Position numbers and translations under genes: made by a program. A stretch of 64,000 nucleotides of DNA, taken from Zonotrichia leucophrys gambelii (lineage: Eukaryota; Chordata; Aves; Passeriformes; Passerellidae). Below the pieces are notes generated by a model, which saw only the letters and a program-made list of their open reading frames with translations, was not told the DNA's origin and searched no databases. Positions within the stretch are counted from its first letter, which is position 1, and each line of letters starts with the position of its first letter. This document shows positions 34,957 through 47,900 of this stretch, piece by piece. The stretch lies in the NCBI RefSeq assembly GCF_028769735.1, contig NC_088171.1:145845917-145909916 (forward strand), written 5' to 3'.

Positions 34957-36260
34957 TCTGGCCTCTGGACAAGATCACTGAAATATGTTTTAATTAAAAA
35001 CTCTCTGGTAATTTAGGCTGAGACAACTGTTGAAGCTTCTCACTGAGACCGAGTAGAAATGATACATAACAAGATAATTTAATAATAGCACACATGCAAC
35101 AGACAGATGACTTTCAGCAGAAAGAGGTTGTGATTCAGTCCATATGTACTCAGAGTTAGATTAACAAAGTACGTAAATATTAGACAGTTTCACGCTTGCT
35201 TAGTATGCTAGAACTAACTGTAATTCCTCTGGTAGGAGAAAAGATATTCATGAATTCAGGAGAGCTTATTGCTCAGGCTGCAAAACACTGTAAGGCCTGA
35301 GTCCAATAATGTCATTACAGCCAAGAACACAATGTTTGGCTCAAATATATGTCATGTGGATCTTTAAGGTACTATGAACCATGATCCCATCCTTAACCTA
35401 CATATATGGTCATTTATATGCTTGAAATTTCTAAAACAAGTGAAGATTTGGTTATATTGTAGGGAAAGCTGTTATAATATAACACTGATGAAATGTTTTG
35501 CCTTGGTTAGCAACGAGTTTCTTGGGAAATTCAAAATATGCTTCCTCAAAAGAATGTGGATTTTAAAATGTGTTGCAGTTTTCTGTAACTAAATCTCAAG
35601 TTTAAATTTAATTAAATATATTTAGAGGAAATCTATTAATGCTGAAATTCAGGATTTATTAAGTACTTTCCTGTGGTAGTAATTTGCAGCTGCACTCTGT
35701 TTTGACTCAAAGAGTGATTACTACTCAAAGACAAACAGTTTTTAATATGAAACTGCGACATGTAATTTATTAAGCTAATTCTTAAAATAATTTAATCACG
35801 AGGATGCATTCCCTGTGGAAAGTTTTATGAAGCACATGAAATACTTTGTTTTAAACTAACATTTTAAACTAACTATTAAAAAAAGTCTCAGTCTCTTAAT
35901 CTGATATTCATTAATGGTACTTGATGGAGAGTTTAAATTGTCTCTCTGGAACTTGGAAGGGAAGGTGTGAAAGCCAAACTGACTCCACCTCAACCTCCAG
36001 AGACCTGCTAGCAGGAGATGCACACATTAATTAGCACCTGGGTGCTCAGCTCTTGGTGCCCTTCCTGACTGCAGGACTCTGACATATTCTAGACTTTGAT
36101 AATGGCTTTTTGGGGATTAGTGGAAGCATCAAAAGGTAGTATTTGGCAAACCCTTTTGATATACTAAGCTGCAGCATTTATCTCAGAGGCTTTCCCTAGA
36201 TGGTGTGGTCAAAGGCTGCAGGAATACAAATTTCTCTGTTCACTCTGCATCCGCTCATCT
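34957..36260. other. Single-copy AT-rich sequence, nothing recognised
   Basis: No repeat family or gene was identified. Short open frames only (the longest, 35374-35592, is 72 codons). Confidence 0.5.
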
Positions 36261-36412
36261 GAGGAGAGGAGAGGAGAGGAGAGGAGAGGGGAGGAGAGGA
36301 GAGGAGAGGAGAGGAGAGGAGAGGGAGAGGAGAGGAGAGGAGAGGAGAGGAGAGGAGAGGAGAGGAGAGGAGAGGAGAGGAGAGGAGAGGAGAGGAGAGG
36401 AGAGGAGAGGGG
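36261..36412. repeat. (GAGGA)n pentamer array, 152 bp pure purine
   Basis: Every plus-strand base from 36261 to 36412 is A or G. The unit is GAGGA/GGAGA with three small phase slips (an extra G near 36289 and near 36324, and the terminal GGGG). The minus strand is pure pyrimidine. The 175-codon plus frame (36205-36732) and the 95-codon minus frame across it are artefacts of this stop-free repeat. Confidence 0.97.
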
Positions 36413-37320
36413 TCAAGGTTTTCATTACACTTCTTATTTCAACCACCTCTGAGAAGTTTCCACCCACTTTTTTTAGTTTTTGCATGATTCTCTTTGTCCG
36501 TTTGCTCTTCTTCACTAGATCACCAGCCATTAATATTTTCATCCAGAAAATAGTAGATTTTGTTGTTTCCTCAAAATTGCAGCTCCAGCTTCAAGCAAAA
36601 TGGCTGATTTTACTTCCAGCAAAATTAAGAGTAGCTCTACAGCTGCCCTCAGTGAGAGTGGAACAAAGCCCTCAGTTGCTGAAAATCTGTATCTGTTTAA
36701 TCCAGTTGGGTTTTGATTCAAATTCCATATAAGCATGTATTTCCAACAGGTATGTTTATAGCTGTATATTAAAATGTGAGAAAGTTGTATTCCAGTGTGG
36801 ATGTCTTGAAATTTATGGCATTCCTGTGATTTTTATTTGTTCTCTAAATTTTTCTGCACTTGGAAAAGTTAGTAATAGTAATAAATGTTTTCCCTGGGAA
36901 AAGCTTACAAAACCAATATATAATTTCAGTGTTTCCCAATTAAATGTGTTTTAAAGCTTCTGACTACAATGCCCTCTTATTCCCATTTGCAGATCTATTA
37001 CCCCATGAAACGAAATAGCACTGCATTAAAAATGTACGCAGTTCTATTATCCAGCTCATAACTTCTTAACACTTTTTTCTTCCAGGAACAACTCTGGTAA
37101 CTATCAACAATAAATGTTGTTTGCCACTTCATTTTTCTTCCCCAAAAGCAAAACTGCTGGGGAAAAAAAAAATCCCTTAGACAATGACATCTGCAGCACA
37201 ATCTGTCAAGCAATTCCTTTGGAATCAACAAACAACAAATAATTTGTCCAGACTGAATTGTGAGGCTGCATAAAGAGCAGATTGCACCCAAGCACTTCCT
37301 TCTGTACTTAGCTCATGGAA
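36413..37320. other. Single-copy sequence, nothing recognised
   Basis: AT-rich unique DNA. Short overlapping open frames around 36998-37291 (minus) and 36539-36736 (minus) have no identifiable domain. Confidence 0.5.
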
Positions 37321-37385
37321 CTGTAGAATCATTAAATAATCAAGATTGGAAAGCATCTACAAGATCATTGAGTCCCACTGTACAT
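37321..37385 (-). mobile_element. CR1 LINE 3' end fragment, minus strand
   Basis: TGTAGAATCATTAAATAATC, AAGATTGGAAAGCATCTACA and AGATCATTGAGTCCCACTGT match the reverse of the CR1 terminus (AGAATCATTNAGGTTGGAAAAGACCTCTAAGATCATCGAGTCCAAC). About 65 bp survive. Confidence 0.7.
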
Positions 37386-40300
37386 CACTGAGTCAAAACA
37401 CTCAGCTGCTGATCCTCTTCCTTTGGCTTCCCTTAATTTTTGTCTGTTTTGGGAAGGTCTTCAGCCTTGGGCTGGCCTTTTGCCTGTTAACTTCTGATAA
37501 TTCCTGGCACAATATTTCTTTTGTGCTGAGCCATGGCTAGAATGGTTGAAGCTGTCCTGAAACCCTTTGGGATGGGCTTGGAGGGGATCTCTTCAAGTGT
37601 TATCTGGCATAAGAAAAGGATATTTCTGTGGAAGCGAACAATGAGTATCTGCTGCCAGCTCAGGGAGCACAGTGAAGATGTTTTGGACAAAGGGAGGTAA
37701 TGCTGGGTCTGTGGGACGCAGTCCTGCCCCTCAGGGAGACCCATGGTGAGGTTGCTTCTGATAGAGTAGTCATGGAACCACAGAATGATGGTCTGTGACC
37801 AAAACATCTCTCAAACAGCACAGTTCAAACCACCATCACCTTCTGAGCAGAGCTCTCATCACAGACTGGAGAAGTGAGCTGAGGGTTTCTCTGAGGATGC
37901 AATAGGATGTCCAGAGCTGGCATTTTAGCAAACCCTTCTTGTCTTGACACAACTTCATAAAGAGCTCTCTGAAGGATAGGAACAAAGTGTTGTGGCTCAG
38001 ACATGCATGAACAAGAAAATTACTGAGTGTGAGGTTAAAAAGCTCACCTGCACCCCACACAGATCTGTGTTGTCCATGTCGGTTGGCCACTGGCTGGGAG
38101 CAGACTGGCACTGTGTGTGTGAGTGCTTGCACTCTCAGAAAACTCCCTGACACTTTAATGACCAGAAATGCTGACCTTTCCTCTTATGTTTTGTGGGGTG
38201 TTTTGTGCCTCATTCATATTACAGTGCCCCAGAAATTCCCTCCAAAATGGTGTATCATGAATCTCAAGAACACCTCAGGATCTACAGAGGTTTTGCAAGA
38301 CATTTGCTGATTTTTCTGGCCTGGTGTCAGACCCTAAATCCTTCACACCTTCTTTTAGCACCCAAAGCTTTCCCATGGCAGCAGCATCTCTGTGCATTAG
38401 TCAGGTTTAACACTGACCTTACAAAACCAGAAATTCACTTTCCTCCATGTGACACCTGTGCCCCCTGCTTGAGCACACTCAGTGAATCAGTTACTCCAAG
38501 ATCTGATAGCACTGACCCACTTTATTTATATTCAATTGCTCACAGCAATTAAGACTTATAGCTATCAAAATTGTCTGGATGGCCAAAGACCTAAGTTTTT
38601 CTGAAATTATTATGAAGATCCAACAGCCAATATAATTTATGCAGCCACCTCTGTTTGAATTAACAGGAAAGTTAGGCTCCTAAATACCTTTTAAGCAGGT
38701 GAAATATTTGAGAATATGTATCTTGGTGTGCCAGGATTCAGATTTTATAGAAATTTAGGCTGACAGATGTTCATGCCTCTTCCCTGCAGGTAACACTAAC
38801 AAATTTATCTTAAACTAATATAAAGTTAATGTTGTAGACTGAAAGTGAAATAGAAATTGGGTTTATCAGTTACACTTTCACTTAAATGTGATCAGCTTCA
38901 AAACAGTTCTTATTTTACTGACAAATAAATGATCAGGTTTCTGTTCATGCACTTTAAACTCCTAATGTTTATATACCAATTGCAATCAAATAAAATTGTT
39001 ATTTTCAATTATAATTAGAAAATAATGACTGTTTTATGGCCATCTTGAGTGTCTATATAAATTATAGTTGCTTATTAGAGTTTAGCTCATGCTTTCCTGG
39101 AGTTCTAAATTAACTGTCCTATAACTTACCAAAGGGAAAAAATCTAGAAGTATTTATAAACCATTTCTTCTCATTTGTCTGAAGCTTCTTCTATTTGTGA
39201 TCTAGCTTTTGCAGTGTGGTTGTGCTTTGGACAGTGGCCACTAATTGTAGAGAAGATAATGAATCAGAATCAAATAGAAATTGCAATTTTTAGCATCAGT
39301 CTGAGTGAGATCTTGACAAAACAGATTTCTTGCCTTTTTTGACAGTAATTAGTATATTGACTTTCAGCACCAGTAAAATAAGTAGTTATGCAACAGCACT
39401 ATATCCTGAAAAAAATTCATTTATGAAAACTAGAGTATTTACCTGAAAATTTAAAGAGTGTCAAATTACTTCAGCAAGATTCAAATCACCTCTGACCCCA
39501 GTGAGGTGCCCAGGAACAATGTGTGCGCCTCTTAAACCTGAAAACAAGTCCTGTATGCATCTGGAGTGATCCATGGAATATGCTGGCCCTCTGAGGGTAG
39601 GATAAACATCAACAAATTAAGAACATTAAGACCTCAGTGTTTTTCCAAATTTTTGAAATGTACTCATTTTCTCAAATTAATGAGTATAGAAGCAAACAGA
39701 ATGAAAAAAGGAAAGTTGTCACATTTCTGATGCTCATTTATTTTGACAATTGTTAGTCAGCAATTAGAAGAAATATACTCAGTTATAACAGTTCTTCAAA
39801 GGTCATTTGTAATCACACATGTGTTTGCCGATCGAAATGGAGAAAATGACCTCATGACTGATACAAGAACACACATTCTTTTGGGAGCTTTCTAAAATCT
39901 ATAGTTCAGTGATGGGGAGATCAGTCTGGCCATGCTGTTGTGCTGTATTTATCTCTGACACTATGTTTTGGATTCTTTTGTGAGGATGAAAACCTATTTT
40001 CCAAAACTGATGAAAACCTGTTAAATATAACTTATATTTGCTTTAGATGTCTATATAATTATTGTATATCAATCATTGCTTCTTTCTTGCCTTCTCCCTG
40101 CCTTTTCTTCACCCCCCTAGCTCTGATTGCTGAGGAACTGGATAAAGTGAGAAAACAATATTAGATTACTAAAAGTTGTCACAGAGAAGATGATCTACCC
40201 ACCACCAAGGACTGAGGGTTTAAAAAGGAGAGAGAAAAGGGGGGGGGTTGATGACTGTGGAGATACAGAAGCTTCTGGGAGCTGTAAATAAAGCTGGTGA

Positions 40301-41465
40301 AATATTGAAGTAAAAGCAGGGCATTTTTGTCTAATATATGAAACAGAGAGGGGGATCTTGGATGAGGATGATTTCGTGCTTTAGAAGATATGTGAGATAA
40401 TGAGTTTGAGGATTATGTGGGATTGTGGTTACCTGGAATTTAGAGGACATGGAGTCAGGTAAAGGAAATGAAAAATAAGTATTTCAACCGCATTTGAGTC
40501 AAAGTAGTGCTAGCTTTTTCCAAGTTTAGAAAAGAACATTTGAAATCTGAAACATAAAAAAGGTTTCTGGAGGAGGGAATTTGTATTATATTACTCTGAT
40601 ATCATAAATAATGAGGATCAGAGTTAGCCTGGATACACAGAAACAGATGGCAAAAGCCATTTGCCCCAGAAATGAGCTTGCCAATGCAAAAAGGAAGGAT
40701 AAAGGAAGGACAAGCAGTAATCAAATGTATTTTGAGTCTGGTTGTGAATGCTGTATGTCTGTCTGTCCTGCTACCCCTGTTGACTGATCCATGGAAATGG
40801 TGGCACACTGGGACAAAGCACGTGTTTCCATGGCAAAGGCTGTATAGTGAGGACTTAGGCATGGTTTTTCCAGGCTTAAGGAGATATCAACATTTTTGAA
40901 CCCTATCTGTCCATAAAAGGGGTAGTTATGGCCTAGGAGCACATATAAACTCCTGTGCTTTAAAGAGAAGTTTTCTCTTAATCTCCTCTGGGCTCTGAAC
41001 TGCTCAAAATGAAAAACTGACATCTAAACTGAAGGCAAACAAAGCACACAAAACTGCCTATACTTCCACAGTGAAATAACATGCACTTGAATTATATTCA
41101 CTGTTCTGAATTTATCTAGAGAATAAGCCTTCCCCATTTATAAAGAATACTTAGTGACTAAAAGAAGCTCCTAAAGTAAATAAAAGCCATAGACTTAAGT
41201 GCTTAAAGGTCCTAAAAATTGTTCTTTTGTAGAGCAGATAGCAGCTTGGAGAGCCTTCTCTCTCTCATTGTGTTTTGTGAGGAGTTTGAAGCAATCCTCC
41301 ACACTCCTAAGACTTTCTCTTCATTCTCTAGCATTTTCCAGATGCAGCAGATGCTTATCCACCATGATTTACTCACTTTCTGTTGCCAAGTATGCAGGGA
41401 GATCTTTGTTGTTCAGTTCTTACTGAAGCCCCCATAGTTGGCTTGTCTCTTTATTTAGGAAACTC
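37386..41465. other. Mostly single-copy sequence
   Basis: A CR1-like GGAACCACAGAATGAT at about 37772-37787 is too short to call. Otherwise this is unique AT-rich DNA, with a G10 run near 40231-40240. Open frames reach 119 codons (38193-38552) with no recognised domain. Confidence 0.5.
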
Positions 41466-41640
41466 TGTGGTGACTGGGTGACCTGTACCCCAAAGCCACT
41501 CTGTCACTGCCCTCCTCAGCTGGACAGGGCAGGGAGAAAATGCCCTGAAAGGTTCACATGCAGTGCTAAAGACAAGGAGAAATCCCTCACCAGTTACTGT
41601 CATGGGCAAAACAGACTTTTCCTGGGGAAATAACTCCTGG
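41466..41640 (-). mobile_element. LTR fragment, same family as 8027-8962, minus strand
   Basis: TGTGGTGACTGGGTGACCTG, CCACTCTGTCACTGCCCTCC, TCAGCTGGACAGGGCAGGGA, then CCCTCACCAGTTACTGTCAT, GGGCAAAACAGACTTTTCCT and GGGGAAATAACT align in order with 8027-8205. The remaining three quarters of the LTR are absent, so this is the 3' (R/U5-side) end of a truncated copy. Confidence 0.75.
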
Positions 41641-43091
41641 CTGGATTCTCCCATTAATCCCTTTAGAAGACATCATGATGAATTTTCTATCTTAAGAAGA
41701 CAGAAAACAAGAAGAAAGCTTTTAATTTAAAATACATTAATTTTCAGAACATTCCCTGTGAATTCCAAGCAACTGCATCTTATGCAACTGAAAGTGAAAT
41801 TGAGATTTCTGTGTGGATGTTGAGCAATATAACAAAAAATATATTGATAACCTTGAGAAGGCTCCTGTGGGAAATCTTCCCATGTGGATTAGCTGGGTGC
41901 TGGGCTTCAGGGAAAACCTGAATTTTATCTCCCACTCGCTGAAGCTCCTTGAAATCCTCTGGTGCATCAGCTGTCGGCTGCACCATTTTAGTCTTCTTTG
42001 ATCATGAAAAATTTAATTCAGTTTTGGATAATGAAGACAATCAGACCAGCATCTCTCTTGGACCAGACTGCTGTGTGCAAAACTGAACAACATCCCCCAG
42101 ATATGGGGGGCACTTTCAATCACCTTTTTTGTTCCTCAGGACACGAGGGGCAGAAGGGAGAACATGCCAGTGCCAACAGGCATCAGCTATGACAGAAAAA
42201 CCCAAAATGTTTAGATTTGGCTATTTTTAGGCTTTAAGTACAGTGTCAGCTGGAGCTGTTGGTGCCCCTAGAGAATGAAGATCCTGCACACAGTGCCATT
42301 AACACCATTCAGCCATTGTGCAGTTTCCTTGTTTTCTTCAAGGCTACCTCATACTCAGAAAGTGGGCAGGCAGCACAGTGCTCTCTGTTGGTTTCCGGTT
42401 GTTCATATAGGACAGCAGAGTCCTTGGGCTGACAAGTTTAACAGATTTAATTGCAATGGATCATCATAAGTCTCAGTCTTACATGAGAAATCTGGTATCC
42501 ATGAAAACACAGAGACTCATATTCAGGTCTTGTCTGAAAGGAGAAATCTCACTTTAAGGAGAAAACAACAGATAAAGTTTATTTTGTTGACTGTTCAAAG
42601 CCCAACACTTCAACACTTCATTAAACTGGTGAAATTAGCCCTACTTTTCTTGAGAAGGCTTTTCATGGAGTAGGGTCACCTTTATGTGTCTTTACAAGAG
42701 CAAGGGTGTGGCATGTACAAGGACAGGAATCTTTCAGGTCCTCAAAAGTCTCCCTTTAAGTGGCTGGCCCTTTTTGAACTCTGAAAGATCAAAGAATGTG
42801 ATCACGGAATTACAGTTTGCTCCTCCTTAGACCAGCTTTTACAGGAAGTATTGTTAGATTTCACATCTGTTAAATTGGGTTCTAAATAACTGTTCTAACA
42901 AAACTTCTAAATTGAATTTTCAAGCTTTTTTTAAGGAGTCCCTGTGCCTTCAGTTCCTGCACAAACATTCACAATTCTTAATGATACTCATTCCCTAGAT
43001 ATAATTAGTAAATGTTGCTTCATTAATTATCACAGTCTAAACCTTAGAAGCTTTCATGATTCCAGTTCTCAGTTCATAAGAATCTTGCAGC
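41641..43091. other. Single-copy sequence, nothing recognised
   Basis: No gene or repeat identified. Open frames are all under 80 codons. Confidence 0.5.
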
Positions 43092-43484
43092 AAGGGACGG
43101 AGCTCTCCTATGAGCAAAGGCTGAGGGAATTGGGGATGCTCAAACTGGATAAGAAAAATCTCCAGGGAGATTTTATGGCAGCCTTTCAATGCCTGAAGGG
43201 GCTACAAAGAGCTGGAGAAGGACATGTAGTGAGAAGACAAGGGGCAATAGCTTTAAACTGAATGATTCCAGGTTTAGATTGGATATTAGGAAGGAATTCT
43301 TTACCGTGAGGATGGTGAGAGCCTGGCACAGGCTGCCCAGAGAAGCTGTGGATCCCACCCCATCCCTGGGAGTGTTCAAGGACAGGCTGGATGGGGCATT
43401 GAGAAATCTGGGATAGTGGAAGGTCTGAGATGATCTTTAAGGTCTCCCTTCCAATCCAAACAATCTTATGATTCTATGATTCTA
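43092..43484 (+). mobile_element. CR1 LINE 3' region with intact tail, plus strand
   Basis: This is the best-preserved CR1 end in the window: CTCTCCTATGAGCAAAGGCT, GAGGGAATTGGGGATGCTCA, GGTTTAGATTGGATATTAGG, GAATTCTTTACCGTGAGGAT, CCTGGCACAGGCTGCCCAGA, GTGTTCAAGGACAGGCTGGA and CTCCCTTCCAATCCAAACAA, then TCTTATGATTCTATGATTCT as the octamer tail. It is 5'-truncated to about 390 bp. Open frames here are 3' UTR artefacts. Confidence 0.97.
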
Positions 43485-44399
43485 AGTTTTTGTAAATAGC
43501 TATCAGGTTGCCACTTAAATGTTGGTCATTCCAACTTAGTGCCATTTCTTAAATGTTAGCACAGAATTTTCATATTTGATTTCCAGCAGAAAGGGAGACA
43601 AATATTTAATCTAAGTCATACTGGTCACACATATTTAAGGAGTAGTCCTGGATTCTACATTGCAATTCAGTTGCTATTAAAATATATATATTATGCAATG
43701 ACCATGAAATTGAACTGTGGATTTTTCCAGTAAGGGCAATATATCTAGGTTTATTTAATATATACTTTCATCACACATTGGCTTCAGATTACAGCCAAAT
43801 CTGATAGACACAATGAAAAACAGTTCATCTAGAATCAAAATTATCATTTAAACCCAGTAATTTCAGTTTATTCAGTGGTGTATGTGTTTGAACGCTCCAT
43901 CATTATGTAACTTGGATCACTGTGTTTGGTCCAAAAGACCCAAAATCTTCAAACCCATCACTGGTAGTCTAACTCCACCATTTCTATTTGTTAAATAAGG
44001 CCAGAACAATGAAGTCCCACCAATTCAAAACCACCAGCTGTTCTTAATTTAATAGCTTTCCTTCAAATCCTACAGTTTCTCTGAGGCCTGTGTTCATATA
44101 CACTGAATTCCTTTTCTTGATCAGGGTTTTATTACTCAATCTTAAATCATGTCAAGGGTAAGAAAACCTTCCTTCCACCTTCATGCTAAACTACTTGCTT
44201 CCTATTTCAATGGCTTTTCATTTGTCTCCCCTTTAAGATTTTCTGACTGTCTAAAAGTTATCACAGGTTCCTATAGCTTTCCAGGAAAGGAGCCAACGTA
44301 TTAGTGCTGGCGCATTACTGTAAATATGTATTTAAAGAGTTTCTCAGCATTTTTATTACAAGCTTTCAAAGTTGCAGTCAAAGTTGCAGTCTTCTCTTC
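43485..44399. other. Single-copy sequence with a 12-bp tandem duplicate
   Basis: Unique AT-rich DNA. Immediately before the purine array, CAAAGTTGCAGT occurs twice in tandem (44367-44378 and 44379-44390). Confidence 0.55.
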
Positions 44400-44938
44400 A
44401 AAGAGGAGAGGAGAGGAGAGGAGAGGAGAGGAGAGGAGAGGAGAAGAAGAGAGGAGGAGAGGAGAGGAGAGGAGAGGAGGAGGAGGGAGAGGAGAGGAGA
44501 GAGGAGAGGAGAGGAGAGGAGAGGAGGAGAGAGAGGAGAGGAGAGGAGAGGAGAGGAGGGGGAGAGGGGAGAGGAGAGGAGAGGAGAGGAGAGGAGAGGA
44601 GAGGAGAGGAGAGGAGAGGAGAGGAGAGGAGAGGAGAGAGGAGAGGAGAGGAGAGGAGAGGAGAGGAGAGGAGAGGAGAGGAGAGGAGAGAGAGAGGAAG
44701 AGAGAGGAGAGAGAGAAGAGGAGAGGAAGAGGAGAGGAAGAGGAGAGAGAGAAGAGAGAGAGAGAAGAGAAGAGAAGAAGAGAAGAGAAGAGAAGAGAAG
44801 AGAAGAGAAGAGAAGAGAAGAGAAGAGAAGAGAAGAGAAGAGAAGAGAAGAGAAGAGAAGAGAAGAGAAGAGAAGAGAAGAGAAGAGAAGAGAAGAGAAG
44901 AGAAGAGAAGAGAAGAGAAGAGAAGAGAAGAGAAGAGA
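44400..44938. repeat. 539-bp uninterrupted polypurine tract, (GAGGA)n then (GAGAA)n
   Basis: Every plus-strand base from 44400 to 44938 is A or G. The first part (to about 44690) is GAGGA/GGAGA pentamers with many phase slips, a middle part (about 44690-44770) is disordered GA-rich sequence, and the last part (about 44770-44938) is a near-perfect run of AGAAG pentamers. Plus frames of 192-212 codons across it encode only Arg/Glu/Lys/Gly and are artefacts. The tract could form triplex (H-DNA) structures. Confidence 0.98.
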
Positions 44939-47900
44939 TTGATGTCTTGAATTAGGACTGTTGTCTAAAATAGACAGAAGGGGCTAGTCCCTGATGCAGA
45001 CCTAATAATCCATGGATAGTCAGTATGGTCTGACATATTCGCCCTGCTCAGCAGGAGGAAAAAATCCCCAGCCTGTAGCTCCAGGAAGCACTGGTGGGAG
45101 ATCATGACTGGAAAAGTTTCCATCATCAGGTGTTTGTCTGCTATCCATGATAGGCAGGTATGTCATTGCCTCAAAGCAAGATGAAACGTCTATGAGTATT
45201 TATTTTTTAAAGACAAAACTCCTTTAAGTAAGTGAAGTCAGGAGCATCCAAACCTTGGGCTAGGCCATGGTGTGACTCCTGGGATCTGCAGCTGTCCATA
45301 TCCCATCAATTTTCAATAAAACAGTAGAAATGTCACTTTGGGCTACCTTCACTGTTTCTTGAATTTCTTTAACAAGGGAGTTATCTCACTCAGGGCAAAC
45401 ATGAAGGTTTTTGACCTCCTCCTTGTTTCTAATCTCTTCCCATAGAGTGGAAACATGGGGCTTCTTACACCGTGCTCCTTTATGATCCTCTCAAGACTTG
45501 AACCTAGGCGATAAAAAAATGCTGAACACAGCAAGGTATCCACCAGTTGCCCACTCAAACAAACCACTTTGCAGGGCCCAGTTTGCAGCAGCACTGCAGG
45601 CTGATGCCTGGACAGATCCTACTGTAGGAGACCAGAAGATCCCTTCCAGAGTTTCTGAGGACAGTCATTGCCATACAGCCCTGCTGGGCCCCTGGCAGAG
45701 GCAGGTTCTTCCTCCAGGATTTTCTCTTGTTCCACAGCCTCCATCTCCTGGCTGGAGTACCCCACACAGTTCTGCCTCTGCTTCCAGTGTGAGTCTGGGG
45801 GTCACTCTGCTTTTCTTGTGGACTGGGGAGTTTATGGAGTTGAGAATCTACCCAGATTTCTGTATGCCCTGTGGTTCTGATGGGCTGACTCAGAGAGCTC
45901 CTTTAGCTCTTCATACTTTATTTCACAAACTATGGTATTTAACAGCGAGCTATAACAAGAAGACAATACAAGTAAAATATAAATCTGGAAAACTATTGGG
46001 AAGGCACCACAGTGTAGCTCTAAATCAATCCTGGCACATAGAGTGTAACAAAGGCAAAACCCCAGGAAGCTCTGCATGTCTCTGGCTTTGCAGAGACTGC
46101 TCCACTTTGAAGAATTAAGGCTGGTATGGGCACACAGCCGTGCATCACTCATGCCCCATTACTCATGATCTGAGTTGGAGGTGACAAGTGAAGACAATAG
46201 CCAGGCCTGATTTTCTTTTCAGACATACAATGGAAACCTCAGTTGCACTCCAAATAATGCTCACTTCAGCTTTAACATAGTAATTGCTCATCATAACTTT
46301 GCAGCTCTTTAGCAGAAGCATTTTGTTTCAAACTTCATTGTATTGTTCTTTTGCCATGGAACTGTAATATATAATGTCATTAAGAAAATGGAAAGAGAGA
46401 CATGATGTAGCTATATAGAGCTGTCCAACATAGAAAGGGGATTTTTTTTGTGAATCTTACATCTATAATTAAGCTATCAACCCACCTAAGAGAAACAAAA
46501 CTGAGTCTTTTAATTAGCTTCTTGAATAGGAATAAATGCCTCATTATTCTTAACCATATCAAGCTGAGAACATTATTAAAGTCTGAAGGAATAATGAACA
46601 ACATGACAGGAAGCACATTAGAGCACATACAAGAATACATTTGCCTACTAAGAGATCTGCATAAATATCCTTATCACTGCTATTTAGGAAGACAAAAATG
46701 CCAAAGGAAAGAATGGAAACAAAAGGACTTTAAAGGTAGAGACATGAAGACATAAAGAAAATGATATGAAGCCAGAGGTAGGGGATATATTTTTTGGTAT
46801 TTTGTGCTATTGAACACTCAAAAGTTCAGCTGCTCTGCCAAAACTTCTCAGAGCCAGCTGAGTGGATTGGCCTGTGCTGCACTCAGTACAGTTTTATAAA
46901 ACTTCTTTGTGTCTGCTTTGGCTCCTGGGCTTTGTTTCTCTGAGGTATTTAGAGGGAGAACATGCCCCTCCAGAAGCTGTAGAACAAAAGAGTTCAGAGA
47001 GGACTTTTGGACAAATTTCTCTCCCCTAAGTCTGTAGGGAGCATGAATAAACTTTACAGGCCTTCAGAAATCCCTTGGCTGAAGGGAGGTATTATTCTCT
47101 CTCTTTAGAAATAATGCCAAGAGTACAGAACCCTTTCGCAGCAGGGAAAAAACTGAAGGTACATATCTGATCATTCATAGCTGAGTATGTTATCCCACAA
47201 TCCCAAAGAATGTTCTGAAATTCAGACCCAGAGGAGCCTCAGTTACTGTCTGTGAATTAAAGCTTGTCCATAAGCTATTTTGGCCTACCAAATCTCAAAA
47301 TCCCATTAATTTCAACTGTGTTTAACTTGTGTGTAGAGAGTTGCACAGCTGTGGGCTGAAGCACCTTCTAGATGGACTTCACTCATCACAGGATTACCAT
47401 GAGATCCACACTCCAAGGTCTTGATTGTGCTGCTAGAGTAGGCAGACAGTGGGAATTTCACACAACTTCACTTCCTGCCATTGCCTCTCAGCTGCCAGAT
47501 CCAAGAGATGGATCTGCTGTCCAAGAGGAGAGCAGAGGAGAGAAGGAGAGCTGCCTTCTCCTCACCACTCTCCTCTCCCTCCTGTTCTCCTTCAAAGTCC
47601 TGCTCAGCAGTGTCTGTGCCATCAGGGTGGACCTGGATTTGTGCCCTGGACATGGAGCTCCCCTTCAGTGCCACAATGTCACATCTGAGCCAGCAGCAAG
47701 GCACTGTGCTCTGACACAGGCAGGAGCAGAGGCAGAGAGGTGTTTAATTTGTGTCTCAGAGCACTGTCCTTGGCTCTTTGCAAACTCCTTCTTTTAATTG
47801 AGCTGCTGTGATATTTAGAAATTGAAAGGACAAAGAGCTAGAACATTTAAAGATGCAGAGAAAGGAGAGGTGTCTTATTTTCCATTCACAGAGGCATCAA

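Noticed and set aside
37768..37840. CR1-like GGAACCACAGAATGAT
   Set aside because: Only about 16 bp match and the following sequence does not continue as CR1.
44304..44955. Three overlapping 192-212-codon open frames
   Set aside because: They are the stop-free translation of a pure GA pentamer array and encode only Arg/Glu/Lys/Gly runs.
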